A DNA stretch of 13,997 nucleotides from an uncultured Collinsella sp. Its GTDB lineage: Bacteria; Actinomycetota; Coriobacteriia; Coriobacteriales; Coriobacteriaceae. The translations under genes were made by a program, and so were the position numbers. Below, piece after piece: positions 1 through 6,482 of this stretch (positions within the stretch are counted from its first letter, which is position 1; the number at the start of each line of letters is the position of its first letter). The stretch lies in the NCBI GenBank assembly GCA_900546455.1, contig URCS01000050.1, positions 1 to 13,997 on the forward strand, read 5' to 3'. Below the pieces are notes generated by a model, which saw only the letters and a program-made list of their open reading frames with translations, did no database searches and was not told the origin of the DNA.

Positions 1-25
1 GCCCGTGGGTTATACCCTAAGAGCA

Positions 26-48
26 AACCACCCTTTTTAAGGGTGGTT
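26..48. repeat. Short perfect hairpin, possible end of an upstream transcript
   Basis: AACCACCCTT (26-35) and AAGGGTGGTT (39-48) are perfect 10-bp arms around a 3-nt loop. The sequence after it (ctgatttt) is only weakly T-rich, so a terminator for a gene left of the window is possible but not certain. Confidence 0.45.
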
Positions 49-168
49 CTGATTTTGATGCACTTTGTTTTGATAGAACGATCGCCCTGGTGCATCTTCG
101 CCCAGAACCCCCGCGCCTTCGGGAACGCAAGTAAAATCTAATGAGTATATCTGTCTGAACAACAGCTT

Positions 169-213
169 TGTTGCGCAACACCTGTTCTACGAGACAGGGG
201 GTTAGGTTATACT
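169..213 (+). promoter_or_regulatory. Putative promoter with 12-bp palindromic operator for the Rrf2-mutY-like unit
   Basis: TGTTGCGCAACA (169-180) is a perfect 12-bp palindrome. A good -10 box TATACT lies at 208-213, but the hexamer 17 bp upstream (TTCTAC, 185-190) is a poor -35. A poor -35 beside a palindrome would fit a regulator-dependent promoter. The same 12-mer occurs upstream of the zinc-ribbon gene (10678-10689). Which protein binds it is unknown. Confidence 0.4.
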
Positions 214-372
214 AAATTGCACTGTAGGCCGCATCTGATGCATTTCGCTCCAAGCGCGGCACTCAGTGGATATCCGATTTACCATTTGGATGTCCTGCGG
301 TCATTTAGCGTCTCGACACAAGCTCGGCCCCGGAGCTCGTTCGAGCTGTTCGTATTCCTTGAAAGGGGAAAA

Positions 373-858
373 ATGGACATATCGAGGAAGACTGATTACG
401 CCCTTCGTATGCTGGCGATGCTTGCCGAGGATCCGGAGCGTTTGCTTTCTGTTCGCACCGCTGCCGAAGAGGTCAATGTTCCGTATTCGTTTGCCCGCTC
501 GATTCAGCACGGTTTGGTCCAGGCCGGTATTGTGGAGAGCCTGCGTGGCGTCCACGGTGGCATGCGTCTCAAGGTCAGTCCGGATGACGTCACCATTCGT
601 CAGGTCGTCGAGGCCGTTCAGGGCCCTATGGTTATGAATGATTGCACCGCACCCGATGGCGACTGTGCACGCATGGGCACGTGCTGCTATCATCCCCTGT
701 GGGCCGGAGCCCAGGCGTTGATGCGCGACTACCTCGATTCCGTTTCGCTCGGCGACATCGTCGCTCACCGCCAGTTCCCGGCCGTCGATTCCAAATTCGC
801 CGACCGCGACGCGTTTCCCGAGTACGCCACCTGCGCGTTCGCTTGCCGGGAGGAATAG
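373..858 (+). CDS. Rrf2 family transcriptional regulator with Fe-S type cysteines
   Basis: A 161-residue DNA-binding regulator of the Rrf2 family (IscR, NsrR, CymR relatives), close to the usual family length. The opening MDISRKTDYALRMLAML is typical of the family. The winged HTH spans about residues 1-67 and contains VPYSFARSIQHGLVQAGIV and RGVHGG. Three cysteines, C91, C98 and C104 (plus C105), sit where IscR and NsrR hold their Fe-S cluster, so redox, iron or nitric oxide sensing is likely but the effector cannot be read. The ATG at 373 is chosen for its GAAAGGGG ribosome binding site (361-368) and family-like N-terminus. The MutY-like gene starts 21 nt after the stop, so the two are probably one operon. 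Rrf2 genes are commonly autoregulated; the upstream palindrome is a candidate operator. Confidence 0.9.
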   Translation: MDISRKTDYALRMLAMLAEDPERLLSVRTAAEEVNVPYSFARSIQHGLVQAGIVESLRGVHGGMRLKVSPDDVTIRQVVEAVQGPMVMNDCTAPDGDCARMGTCCYHPLWAGAQALMRDYLDSVSLGDIVAHRQFPAVDSKFADRDAFPEYATCAFACREE

Positions 859-879
859 CGCCGCATAAGGAGTATAGAT

Positions 880-1785
880 ATGATTCAGGACCCCTTTCGT
901 TCGATGATTCGTTCGGAAGGGGTCCTGCGTTATCGCGACCTTCCGTGGCGCCGCACGCGCGATCCGTACATCATTTGGCTTTCTGAGGTCATGCTGCAGC
1001 AAACACAGGTGCCGCGCGTGGAGACGCGTATGCCGGCGTGGCTCGATCGCTTTCCGACCGTGCAGGCGCTTGCCCAGGCCGCGCCTTCCGATGTTTTGGA
1101 CGCTTGGCAGGGCATGGGCTACAACCGACGCGCTCTGGCGCTTCACGGGGCTGCTCAACGGGTCGTAGAGGATTGGGGCGGGGAGTTTCCGCACGAGACG
1201 TGCGACTTGGTCGCTCTGCCTGGTATTGGCCCGGCAACGGCGCAAGGTATCCGGTCGTTTGCGTTTGACCTTCCGGGCGTGTATCTGGAGACCAACGTGC
1301 GCACGGTCTTTCTGCATCACTTCTTTCCCGATGTACCGGCTGTTCCCGATCGCGAGCTGGTGCCGCTGATTCAGGCGGCCTGTCCGGCGGCCCCCGGTGC
1401 GGCGACCGACGAGATCGCTCCCTTTGCCGTGCCGCTCGATGATGCCGATACGCCGCGCGCGTGGTATTACGCGTTGCTGGATTACGGCGCATATCTAAAA
1501 AAGACGTTGCCCAATCCGTCCAGGCGCTCGGCGGGCTATAGCCGTCAATCAAAGTTTGAGGGCTCACGTCGCCAAAAGCGCGCGCATATCGTGCGCATGT
1601 TGCTGGCGGCGCGCGATGGCCAACCGGCGGGGATTACGCTTGCTGATGCCGTGGCGGGCGTTAACGATATGGAAGCGGCGGCTGGGCGCGGGCCGGTCGA
1701 GCGCGAGCTTGTCGCGGGTATTCTGGCCGACCTGGAGCGTGAGGGCTTTTGCCGAGCCGAGGACGATCGCTGGCTGAGCATCTAG
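880..1785 (+). CDS. MutY-like A/G-specific adenine glycosylase, Fe-S-free HhH-GPD type
   Basis: A 301-residue base-excision-repair glycosylase, expected to remove adenine mispaired with 8-oxoguanine. Residues 30-44 (YIIWLSEVMLQQTQV) match MutY closely and include the catalytic glutamate, E36. GMGYNRRA (78-85) and the helix-hairpin-helix LPGIGPATAQGI (113-124) follow. Two departures from classical MutY stand out. The position of the catalytic aspartate reads YLETNVR, giving E137. The region that normally carries C-X6-C-X2-C-X5-C (about 195-232) has no cysteine and reads YYALLDYGAYLKKT then QSKFEGSRRQ. The C-terminal part (about 230-301) looks like a small winged helix (ILADLEREGF), not the NUDIX-like 8-oxoG reader. 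I recall a coherent Fe-S-free family with these motifs, so this is probably functional, not decayed. AAGGAG (867-872) sits 7 nt before the ATG. Confidence 0.82.
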   Translation: MIQDPFRSMIRSEGVLRYRDLPWRRTRDPYIIWLSEVMLQQTQVPRVETRMPAWLDRFPTVQALAQAAPSDVLDAWQGMGYNRRALALHGAAQRVVEDWGGEFPHETCDLVALPGIGPATAQGIRSFAFDLPGVYLETNVRTVFLHHFFPDVPAVPDRELVPLIQAACPAAPGAATDEIAPFAVPLDDADTPRAWYYALLDYGAYLKKTLPNPSRRSAGYSRQSKFEGSRRQKRAHIVRMLLAARDGQPAGITLADAVAGVNDMEAAAGRGPVERELVAGILADLEREGFCRAEDDRWLSI

Positions 1786-1809
1786 CCCGTGCAAATCTGA
1801 AGAACAGGA

Positions 1810-1836
1810 TTGTAAGGTTTAGATTTCCGGTATGAG
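1810..1836 (+). promoter_or_regulatory. Possible promoter of the rubrerythrin gene
   Basis: TTGTAA (1810-1815) and TATGAG (1831-1836) form a plausible -35/-10 pair, though the 15-bp spacer is short. It lies in the 114-nt gap between the MutY-like gene and rubrerythrin, where no terminator is visible, so read-through from the Rrf2 unit is also possible. Confidence 0.3.
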
Positions 1837-1899
1837 GGCATCCTAAAGACGAGGCCGCTCGAAGCCTACGGGCGGCATGCGTTGAAGGGAAGTACACCT

Positions 1900-2439
1900 A
1901 TGGATTTTGAGAATTCCCAAACCAAGAAGAACCTCGAGACCGCTTTTGCCGGTGAGTCCCAGGCACACACCAAGTATCGCTACTATGCCTCCAAGGCAAA
2001 GAAGGACGGCTACGTTCAGATCTCGAACATCTTTGCCGAGACGGCTGGCAACGAGTCCGAGCACGCCAAACTGTGGTTTAAGTATCTGCACGATGGCGCC
2101 GTCCCCGATACCCTGGACAATCTGCGCGATGCCGCCGCGGGTGAGAACTACGAGTGGACCACGATGTACGACGAGTTTGCCAAGACCGCCGAGGAAGAGG
2201 GCTTTGCCGAGATTGCCGCAAAGTTCCGTGGTGTCGCCGCCGTCGAGAAGGCCCACGAGGAGCGCTACAACAAGCTCGTCGAGCGCATCGAGTCGGGCGA
2301 GGTGTTTGAGCGTGAGGGCGTAAAGGTGTGGAAGTGCCTGAACTGCGGGCACCTGCATGTGGGTGCCGAGGCGCCTGAGGTGTGCCCGGTGTGCAACCAC
2401 CCGAAGGCGTACTTTGAGGAGCAGGTGGTGAACTACTAG
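1900..2439 (+). CDS. rbr: Rubrerythrin (non-heme diiron peroxidase)
   Basis: A 179-residue cytoplasmic protein that reduces hydrogen peroxide in anaerobes, fed by rubredoxin-type electron donors. The N-terminal ferritin-like four-helix domain (about 1-140) carries the diiron ligands: E19 (GESQAH), E52-x-x-H55 (ESEH), a glutamate near E98-E100, and E116-x-x-H119 (EKAH). The C-terminal rubredoxin domain (about 144-179) has both CxxC knuckles, C146/C149 (CLNC) and C162/C165 (CPVC). Length and domain order are those of standard rubrerythrin. An in-frame TTG at 1882 is less likely than the ATG at 1900, which has GAAGGGA at 1884-1890. The placement after an Rrf2 regulator and an oxidative-damage glycosylase fits an oxidative-stress role. 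Confidence 0.96.
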   Translation: MDFENSQTKKNLETAFAGESQAHTKYRYYASKAKKDGYVQISNIFAETAGNESEHAKLWFKYLHDGAVPDTLDNLRDAAAGENYEWTTMYDEFAKTAEEEGFAEIAAKFRGVAAVEKAHEERYNKLVERIESGEVFEREGVKVWKCLNCGHLHVGAEAPEVCPVCNHPKAYFEEQVVNY

Positions 2440-2460
2440 CGCTTGGCGCTAGCATGAGCT

Positions 2461-2546
2461 GGGCCGGGAGGGCCGGACTACCTTCCCTCCTCGCTCACGG
2501 CTTCGCAGGGTCGCGTTGAGGGAAGGTAGTCCGGCCCTCCCGGCCC
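2461..2546. repeat. Long perfect palindrome, copy 1 of a conserved-loop repeat family
   Basis: Two perfect 29-bp inverted arms (2461-2489 and 2518-2546) enclose a 28-nt loop. Loop bases 2491-2515 match 24 of 25 bases of 3435-3459 in the second copy, although the outer arms differ. Within the loop CGGC (2498-2501) can pair with GTCG (2510-2513). This is far longer than a normal terminator stem and has no T-run after it; a proper terminator follows 50 bp later. The element probably forms a cruciform or a very stable RNA hairpin. Confidence 0.9.
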
Positions 2547-2595
2547 GCTTTGGGTCGTCGCGTGCTCGATACAGAAAAGCTGATAAGAAGTTTGT

Positions 2596-2625
2596 GTGCC
2601 GCCCCGATAGGGGCGGCACGTTTTT
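2596..2625 (+). terminator. Rho-independent terminator, twin 1
   Basis: GTGCCGCCCC, loop GATA, GGGGCGGCAC form a perfect 10-bp stem, followed by G and five Ts (2621-2625). It ends transcripts from rubrerythrin. The surrounding 43 bases (2591-2633) match 38 of 43 bases of the terminator at 3528-3570. Confidence 0.92.
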
Positions 2626-2717
2626 GTATGGGGGCTGGTTGGGACGGCACCGTTCATGGGTGGGGTACACTGGGTAGCGACTTTTAGTTTATCTACTACC
2701 TGATGGGGTGTTTTTGT

Positions 2718-3350
2718 ATGGGTAAGAAGTCTCGGGCTCGGGTTGCTGCGGCGGGAACTCGCAAGGATCCTGGCCGTCGGGTTGCCGAGGGTAAAAAGGC
2801 CGATCGTGCCGAGAAAGACAAGAAGGTCGGCGCGCATGCTCATCCTGAGTGGGCGCCTCATTTGAATTCGGCTAGTGAGGATTTGACTGCCAAGTTGTTT
2901 ACTCTGGTCGAGGTAATTTTGGGCGTGGTGCCCCTTGTGGTTATCGGTTTGTTCTTGGCTTCGAAGGACGCCACGAGTGTCGATAAACTCACCGAGGTCT
3001 TTTCGCAGGACCCCTCGATGGTGGTTACGTTTATCTCTGCGTGCCTGCAGCCGTTTGTGGCATACATGTTGTACATGATTTATCGCAAATACTGCGAGGG
3101 CGATGCGGGCTTTGCCGCCGGCAACCTGATTGGCCTCTTGTGCTCCGAGATTTTGCTGCTCAATATTCCTGGCGTCATCGGCATGGGCATCTTGTTGTGG
3201 CGTGTCTGGCGCAACGTCGCTCCGCACTTTGAGAGCTGGCTGTTTGAGCGTCGCGCAATGGGCGTGCTGGTCGACATCGCGGGCTCACTCGTGATCCTAG
3301 TCCTGGCGTTTATGTGTGCCACCGCAGCTCGAGGTCTCGCGGGCATGTAA
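2718..3350 (+). CDS. Multi-pass membrane protein of unknown function
   Basis: I do not recognise a family. The 210 residues begin with a strongly basic, probably cytoplasmic tail of about 50 residues (GKKSRAR, KKADRAEKDKK). Then come hydrophobic segments at about 60-82, 101-123, 134-165 (long enough for one or two passes, with a proline near 151) and 182-204. There is no signal peptide and no obvious catalytic motif. An in-frame ATG at 2703 exists, but the ATG at 2718 is preferred because GATGGGGTG (2702-2710) can serve as its ribosome binding site and nothing suitable precedes 2703. A possible -10 box TACACT lies at 2666-2671. The gene is monocistronic and bracketed on both sides by the same palindrome-plus-terminator unit. 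Confidence 0.75.
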   Translation: MGKKSRARVAAAGTRKDPGRRVAEGKKADRAEKDKKVGAHAHPEWAPHLNSASEDLTAKLFTLVEVILGVVPLVVIGLFLASKDATSVDKLTEVFSQDPSMVVTFISACLQPFVAYMLYMIYRKYCEGDAGFAAGNLIGLLCSEILLLNIPGVIGMGILLWRVWRNVAPHFESWLFERRAMGVLVDIAGSLVILVLAFMCATAARGLAGM

Positions 3351-3396
3351 TCTGTCTTCGCCGACTGCGGAGCGCGGGGCAACTGCTGGCTTTACC

Positions 3397-3498
3397 GCTC
3401 CGGGCGTCAGACCGGCGGCGCATCCCTTTCCTTCTCGCTCACGACTTCGCAGGGTCGCGCGAGGCAAAGGCGTGCGCCGCGGGTCTGACGGCGCGAGC
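3397..3498. repeat. Long imperfect palindrome, copy 2 of the conserved-loop repeat family
   Basis: Arms at about 3397-3431 and 3463-3498 pair imperfectly (roughly 28 of 35 positions by eye, including a GTCAGACC block). The loop at 3435-3459 matches the copy-1 loop with one difference, G in copy 1 to A here. That change turns a G-T wobble into an A-T pair in the inner CGAC/GTCG stem, so it preserves pairing. The terminator twin follows about 35 bp later, as in copy 1. Confidence 0.85.
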
Positions 3499-3532
3499 TT
3501 GCCAACGAGTTTTGGCTAATAGATTGGTTTGT

Positions 3533-3562
3533 GTGCCGCCCCTTTTGGGACGGCACGTTTTT
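3533..3562 (+). terminator. Rho-independent terminator, twin 2
   Basis: GTGCCGCCCC, loop TTTT, GGGACGGCAC form a 10-bp stem with one mismatch, followed by G and five Ts (3558-3562). It ends the membrane protein transcript. Sequence and flanks are nearly those of the terminator at 2596-2625. Confidence 0.9.
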
Positions 3563-3570
3563 GTGTGGGG

Positions 3571-3815
3571 TCCCTGTCTTCACAATTTTCGTCAAGCTTT
3601 TGGTTAGATTTTGGTCAGTTGGCGTAAGGGTGGAAGGCCAAAAGATTGCTGGCGAAAAAAGCTCAGAGAAAGTGCTGGTAGGGGAGTTGTTGAGCTTTTC
3701 GACGGCTTTTGAGCAAAAGAAACTTTGTGGCTATTGCCGGCGATTGCGTTGTCGCGGTCATGGCGGTGCGGGATGCTGGTCGTAAGCGTCGAATGCTCCG
3801 ATTTTGGAGGCCAGC
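3571..3815. other. Intergenic leader before the small membrane protein gene
   Basis: Together with the palindrome and terminator this makes a gap of 465 bases without a supported gene (3351-3815). This part contains an inverted repeat AAAAGCTCA (3657-3665) / TGAGCTTTT (3691-3699), with a further GCTTTTGAGC just after it. I see no convincing -35/-10 pair. An open frame from 3709 on + lacks a ribosome binding site, and I treat it as a shadow of the next gene. Confidence 0.4.
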
Positions 3816-4250
3816 ATGGATCTGTTTCTTGAGACTCCGCAGCAACAAGCTGAGCGCATGCTGCGTCAGCAGCAACGACTCATGGAGATGCAAATGCAAG
3901 GGGCGGCAGCCCAGCCCTTTGCGCAAAATGTCGTGCCCGCTGCTGTACCTGCGGCTGTGCCCGGGTGTGAATCGGCGCCAGAGGCCTATTCCGTACAGCA
4001 AGATTCATATGCGCAGGAGCTCGCGTTCGACAAACGCCGCGCGCGCCGCCGCCGTTTGGGCCAGCGCCTGCGCACATTGGCGATGATCGTGCTCATCCCG
4101 TTGGGGCTTGCGGCCATCTTTCTGGCGTCGTATGCCCTCACGTGCATCCTCAACGGCGCATCGCCCAACGAGGTGCTCCAACATCTGTCAGCCCTCGGCC
4201 AGCGCCTAGGTGACGTCATAACAACCATCCAGGTCGGTTGGGAAGACTGA
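3816..4250 (+). CDS. Small single-pass membrane protein of unknown function
   Basis: I do not recognise a family. The 144 residues fall into a Gln/Met-rich N-terminal segment (about 7-35, RMLRQQQRLMEMQMQ), an Ala/Pro/Val-rich linker (about 38-55), a strongly basic patch (73-86, KRRARRRRLGQRLR), one transmembrane helix (about 88-112), and a short C-terminal tail. With the basic patch before the helix, the positive-inside rule puts the N-terminus in the cytoplasm. The ATG at 3816 has GGAGG at 3806-3810, 5 nt upstream; a TTG at 3804 overlaps that site and is less likely. The gene appears to stand alone, with an inverted repeat 25 nt after its stop. Confidence 0.72.
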   Translation: MDLFLETPQQQAERMLRQQQRLMEMQMQGAAAQPFAQNVVPAAVPAAVPGCESAPEAYSVQQDSYAQELAFDKRRARRRRLGQRLRTLAMIVLIPLGLAAIFLASYALTCILNGASPNEVLQHLSALGQRLGDVITTIQVGWED

Positions 4251-4274
4251 CGTTCGCCACCATTGGTCTTCTTG

Positions 4275-4312
4275 GATGCAAGGATTATCGCCACGAGTGG
4301 AATCCTTGCATC
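4275..4312. repeat. 12-bp inverted repeat between two genes
   Basis: GATGCAAGGATT (4275-4286) and AATCCTTGCATC (4301-4312) are perfect arms around a 14-nt loop. No T-run follows, so a rho-independent terminator is doubtful. It could be an operator for the next gene, an mRNA 3'-end hairpin, or both. Confidence 0.6.
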
Positions 4313-4374
4313 TTGCGGGTCATGTCGTGCGACTAAATAGTATTATTGAAGATAAATAATAATAGCAAATGAAC

Positions 4375-4389
4375 GGAGGTGCTCGGTTG
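4375..4389 (+). promoter_or_regulatory. Ribosome binding site that decides a TTG start
   Basis: GGAGGT (4375-4380) lies 6 nt before TTG (4387-4389). It is downstream of the first in-frame ATG (4369), which has only AT-rich sequence before it. The site therefore argues for initiation at the TTG, giving a protein six residues shorter. Confidence 0.65.
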
Positions 4390-4950
4390 AATCTGACCTT
4401 TGAGGGATTTTTGAAAGGCTATTGCCGAGAGCTGTCCGGGCAGCAGTCGCTGAGTTTTAGAAAACTGGTTGAGCAGGCGACGACGGTTGCGCCGCGCGTG
4501 GCGGAGCCTCTGTTTTTGCTCGCTTTGGCGCAAGGAAAAGCCGAATACGTTCTGGGTTTATCCGAGGGTTCGTGGATGGAAGAGGATTACCGAGGCGTTT
4601 TGTCCTTGTACGATCAAGCGGGTGGCATGGCGTCTCTATGCGCCAAAAGTGAGCTCCCTAACCGTTATGCCAACGTTTGGCGTGCGTATAGAGCGGTGAA
4701 GGAAAAGCCAGTGGCGGACAGAAGGATCAACGCCCTGATGCGAAAAAGAACATTGGGGGCGCTAGGGGAATCGGGCGTAACGCGCTACGGTCTCTGCCGC
4801 GATTTGAATCTGAATAAGGGAAACGTGTACGCATACTTAGCCGGCGATGACTCAAAGGTGAGCAGGGAGACGGCGCGTCGCATTATGGAATATGCGGAAG
4901 AGAGAAGCTCCCAAGAAGGGGCCGGGCGCCCGATGCGTGTGGCGGGGTAA
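4387..4950 (+). CDS. Putative HTH DNA-binding protein, unknown role
   Basis: No family name is claimed for these 187 residues. The C-terminal part (about 131-172) looks like a helix-turn-helix: VTRYGLCRDLNLNKGNVYAY, then SRETARRIMEYAEE, as in regulators that read DNA through a lambda-repressor-like or related fold. The N-terminal 120 residues are alpha-helical in character (FEGFLKGYCREL, FRKLVEQATT) and match no domain I recognise. The start is TTG at 4387, chosen for its GGAGGT site. The gene is preceded by a markedly AT-rich stretch (4334-4370) unlike the rest of the window, which suggests a strong or foreign promoter. The 12-bp inverted repeat at 4275-4312 could be its operator. No partner toxin gene is visible beside it. 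Confidence 0.7.
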   Translation: MNLTFEGFLKGYCRELSGQQSLSFRKLVEQATTVAPRVAEPLFLLALAQGKAEYVLGLSEGSWMEEDYRGVLSLYDQAGGMASLCAKSELPNRYANVWRAYRAVKEKPVADRRINALMRKRTLGALGESGVTRYGLCRDLNLNKGNVYAYLAGDDSKVSRETARRIMEYAEERSSQEGAGRPMRVAG

Positions 4951-5001
4951 GATTGATCGCGGTTTTGATTGGTGATCGATTGAGTTTGTTGGGCGGAATC
5001 T

Positions 5002-6357
5002 ATGTCTGCTATTGATATTGCGCTTGTTGTGATTGCCTTGGTGGCGGTGGGAGTTGCTGTGGTTTGCGCCCTGCAGCTTAAAGGCCTTCGTGCCGAGTTG
5101 CGAGAGCGTGGCGGCAGCGACGCGGAGACGCTCGCGGCGCTCGAGCAGGCCAACAACGCGCTCGACACCCTGAACGTCGCGCTGGCAGAAACCCGTCGCA
5201 CGGCAAACGCCATCGCGCAGCAGCAGACGACCGACGCTGCCGTGGAGCAGCAACGCTACCTGACCATTGCGCGCGAGTTCTCGCAGGCGGGCGACCGTAT
5301 GGACGACCTGCGCCGCGAGACGGCCCAGCAGCTCGGCGCCAACCGCGAGGGCATCGAGCATCGCCTGGACAAGGTGCGCGAGACGGTCGATGCCCAGCTG
5401 GGCGCCATCCGCAAGGACAACAACGTGCAGCTCGACCAGATGCGCGCGACGGTGGACGAGAAGCTCTCCCGCACGCTCAACGACCGTCTGTCGGCATCGT
5501 TTAAGCAGGTGAGCGACCAGCTCGAGGCCGTGTACAAGGGCCTGGGCGACATGCAGTCCATCGCCACCGGCGTGGGCGACCTTAAACGCGTGCTGGGCAA
5601 TGTAAAGGCGCGCGGCATTTTGGGCGAGGTGCAGCTGGGCGCGATATTGGCAGACATCCTCACGCCCAATCAGTATCTGGAAAACGTCGCCACCAAGCCC
5701 GGTGCGTCGGAGCGCGTGGAGTTTGCCGTCAAGCTGCCGGTGGACGAGGGCGATCCCGTGCTGCTGCCGATCGACTCCAAGTTCCCGGGCGATGCGTACG
5801 AGCATCTGCTCGACGCGCAGGAGTCGGGCGACGCCGATGCCGTGGCAGCCGCGCGCAAGACGCTCGACACGATGGTCAAGCGCGAGGCCAAGGACATTTG
5901 CGAGAAGTACCTGAGCGTGCCCGCGACCACCAACTTTGGCATCATGTTCGTACCGTTTGAGGGCTTGTACGCCGAGATTGTCAGCCGCCCCGGGCTTATC
6001 GAGACCCTGGGCCGCGACTATCACGTCAACGTGGCCGGTCCCAGCACCATGGCAGCCATTCTCAACAGCCTACAGATGAGCTACCAGACGTTTAGGCTGC
6101 AAAAACGCACCGATGACGTGCTGCGCGTGCTTTCCGCCGTCAAGGCTGAGCTGCCGCGCTATCAGGCGGCGCTGCGTCGTGCGCAGCAGCAGATCGAGAC
6201 CGCGGGCAAGACGGTCGAGGGCATTATCACCACACGCACCAACGTTATGGAGCGCAAGCTCAAGGACATCGACGCCCTGGAAGATGCCGAGGAGGCCGAC
6301 GAGATTTTGGGCTTGGAGTCCGCAGGCTTACTTGCGGGCCAGGAAGACGAGGGCTAG
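5002..6357 (+). CDS. rmuC: DNA recombination protein RmuC homologue
   Basis: A 451-residue member of the RmuC family, thought to limit recombination between inverted repeats and predicted to have a PD-(D/E)XK nuclease-like core. An N-terminal transmembrane helix (about 4-26) anchors the protein. A long coiled coil follows (about 28-190, rich in Glu, Gln, Arg and Ala). The RmuC core then begins near KARGILGEVQLG and includes IDSKFP (257-262, D258 and K260) and FGIMFVPFEGLYAEI. The end is helical and acidic. The ATG at 5002 gives the expected membrane anchor; its ribosome binding site (GGGCGGA, 4989-4995) is modest. It lies 51 nt after the HTH gene, on the same strand. Confidence 0.93.
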   Translation: MSAIDIALVVIALVAVGVAVVCALQLKGLRAELRERGGSDAETLAALEQANNALDTLNVALAETRRTANAIAQQQTTDAAVEQQRYLTIAREFSQAGDRMDDLRRETAQQLGANREGIEHRLDKVRETVDAQLGAIRKDNNVQLDQMRATVDEKLSRTLNDRLSASFKQVSDQLEAVYKGLGDMQSIATGVGDLKRVLGNVKARGILGEVQLGAILADILTPNQYLENVATKPGASERVEFAVKLPVDEGDPVLLPIDSKFPGDAYEHLLDAQESGDADAVAAARKTLDTMVKREAKDICEKYLSVPATTNFGIMFVPFEGLYAEIVSRPGLIETLGRDYHVNVAGPSTMAAILNSLQMSYQTFRLQKRTDDVLRVLSAVKAELPRYQAALRRAQQQIETAGKTVEGIITTRTNVMERKLKDIDALEDAEEADEILGLESAGLLAGQEDEG

Positions 6358-6384
6358 CCGCAACGGACGGCGGGGCGTCGGCGC

Positions 6385-6407
6385 AAGCGCGGGGCGCGGG
6401 CGCTTTT
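6385..6407 (+). terminator. Weak candidate terminator after rmuC
   Basis: AAGCGC (6385-6390) and GCGCTT (6400-6405) form a short stem around a GC-rich 9-nt loop, ending in four Ts (6404-6407). It lies in the 125-nt gap between rmuC and the ABC exporter gene. The stem is short, so termination may be partial. Confidence 0.4.
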
Positions 6408-6482
6408 CGCATCGTACGTGCCTGAAGTGCACTTTAGTGTGCAACAATGGCGTTTCGTCCTATCAGATGCGAAAGGAAGCCC

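Larger units (their letters stand above)
1..372. other. Intergenic region and leader upstream of the Rrf2 gene
   Basis: No coding sequence is supported in these 372 bases. They hold a short hairpin (26-48), a pair of inverted 7-mers GATGCAC/GTGCATC (57-63 and 90-96), a 12-bp palindrome (169-180), and a likely -10 box TATACT (208-213). That promoter gives a leader of about 150 nt before the ATG at 373. A TTG-started extension from 217 would read through the leader, but it adds sequence unlike any Rrf2 N-terminus and lacks a ribosome binding site. Confidence 0.5.

Noticed and set aside
301..1320. 339-codon minus-strand open frame opposite the Rrf2 and MutY-like genes
   Set aside because: It overlaps two recognised genes and has the composition of a shadow frame.
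1882..1899. TTG start for rubrerythrin six codons upstream
   Set aside because: The TTG at 1882 overlaps the GAAGGGA ribosome binding site that serves the ATG at 1900, and the shorter form has the usual rubrerythrin N-terminus.
2461..3498. CRISPR array
   Set aside because: Only two palindromes, nearly 1 kb apart with a gene between them; no regular repeat-spacer pattern and no cas gene.
2461..3570. Integron cassette array with attC sites
   Set aside because: The palindromes lie at gene ends as attC sites do, but the core RYYYAAC/GTTRRRY boxes are absent, the conserved part is the loop and not the ends, and there is no integrase.
4852..6024. 390-codon minus-strand open frame opposite rmuC
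   Set aside because: It shadows rmuC, has a low-complexity Leu/Ala/His/Arg composition, and has no supported start.
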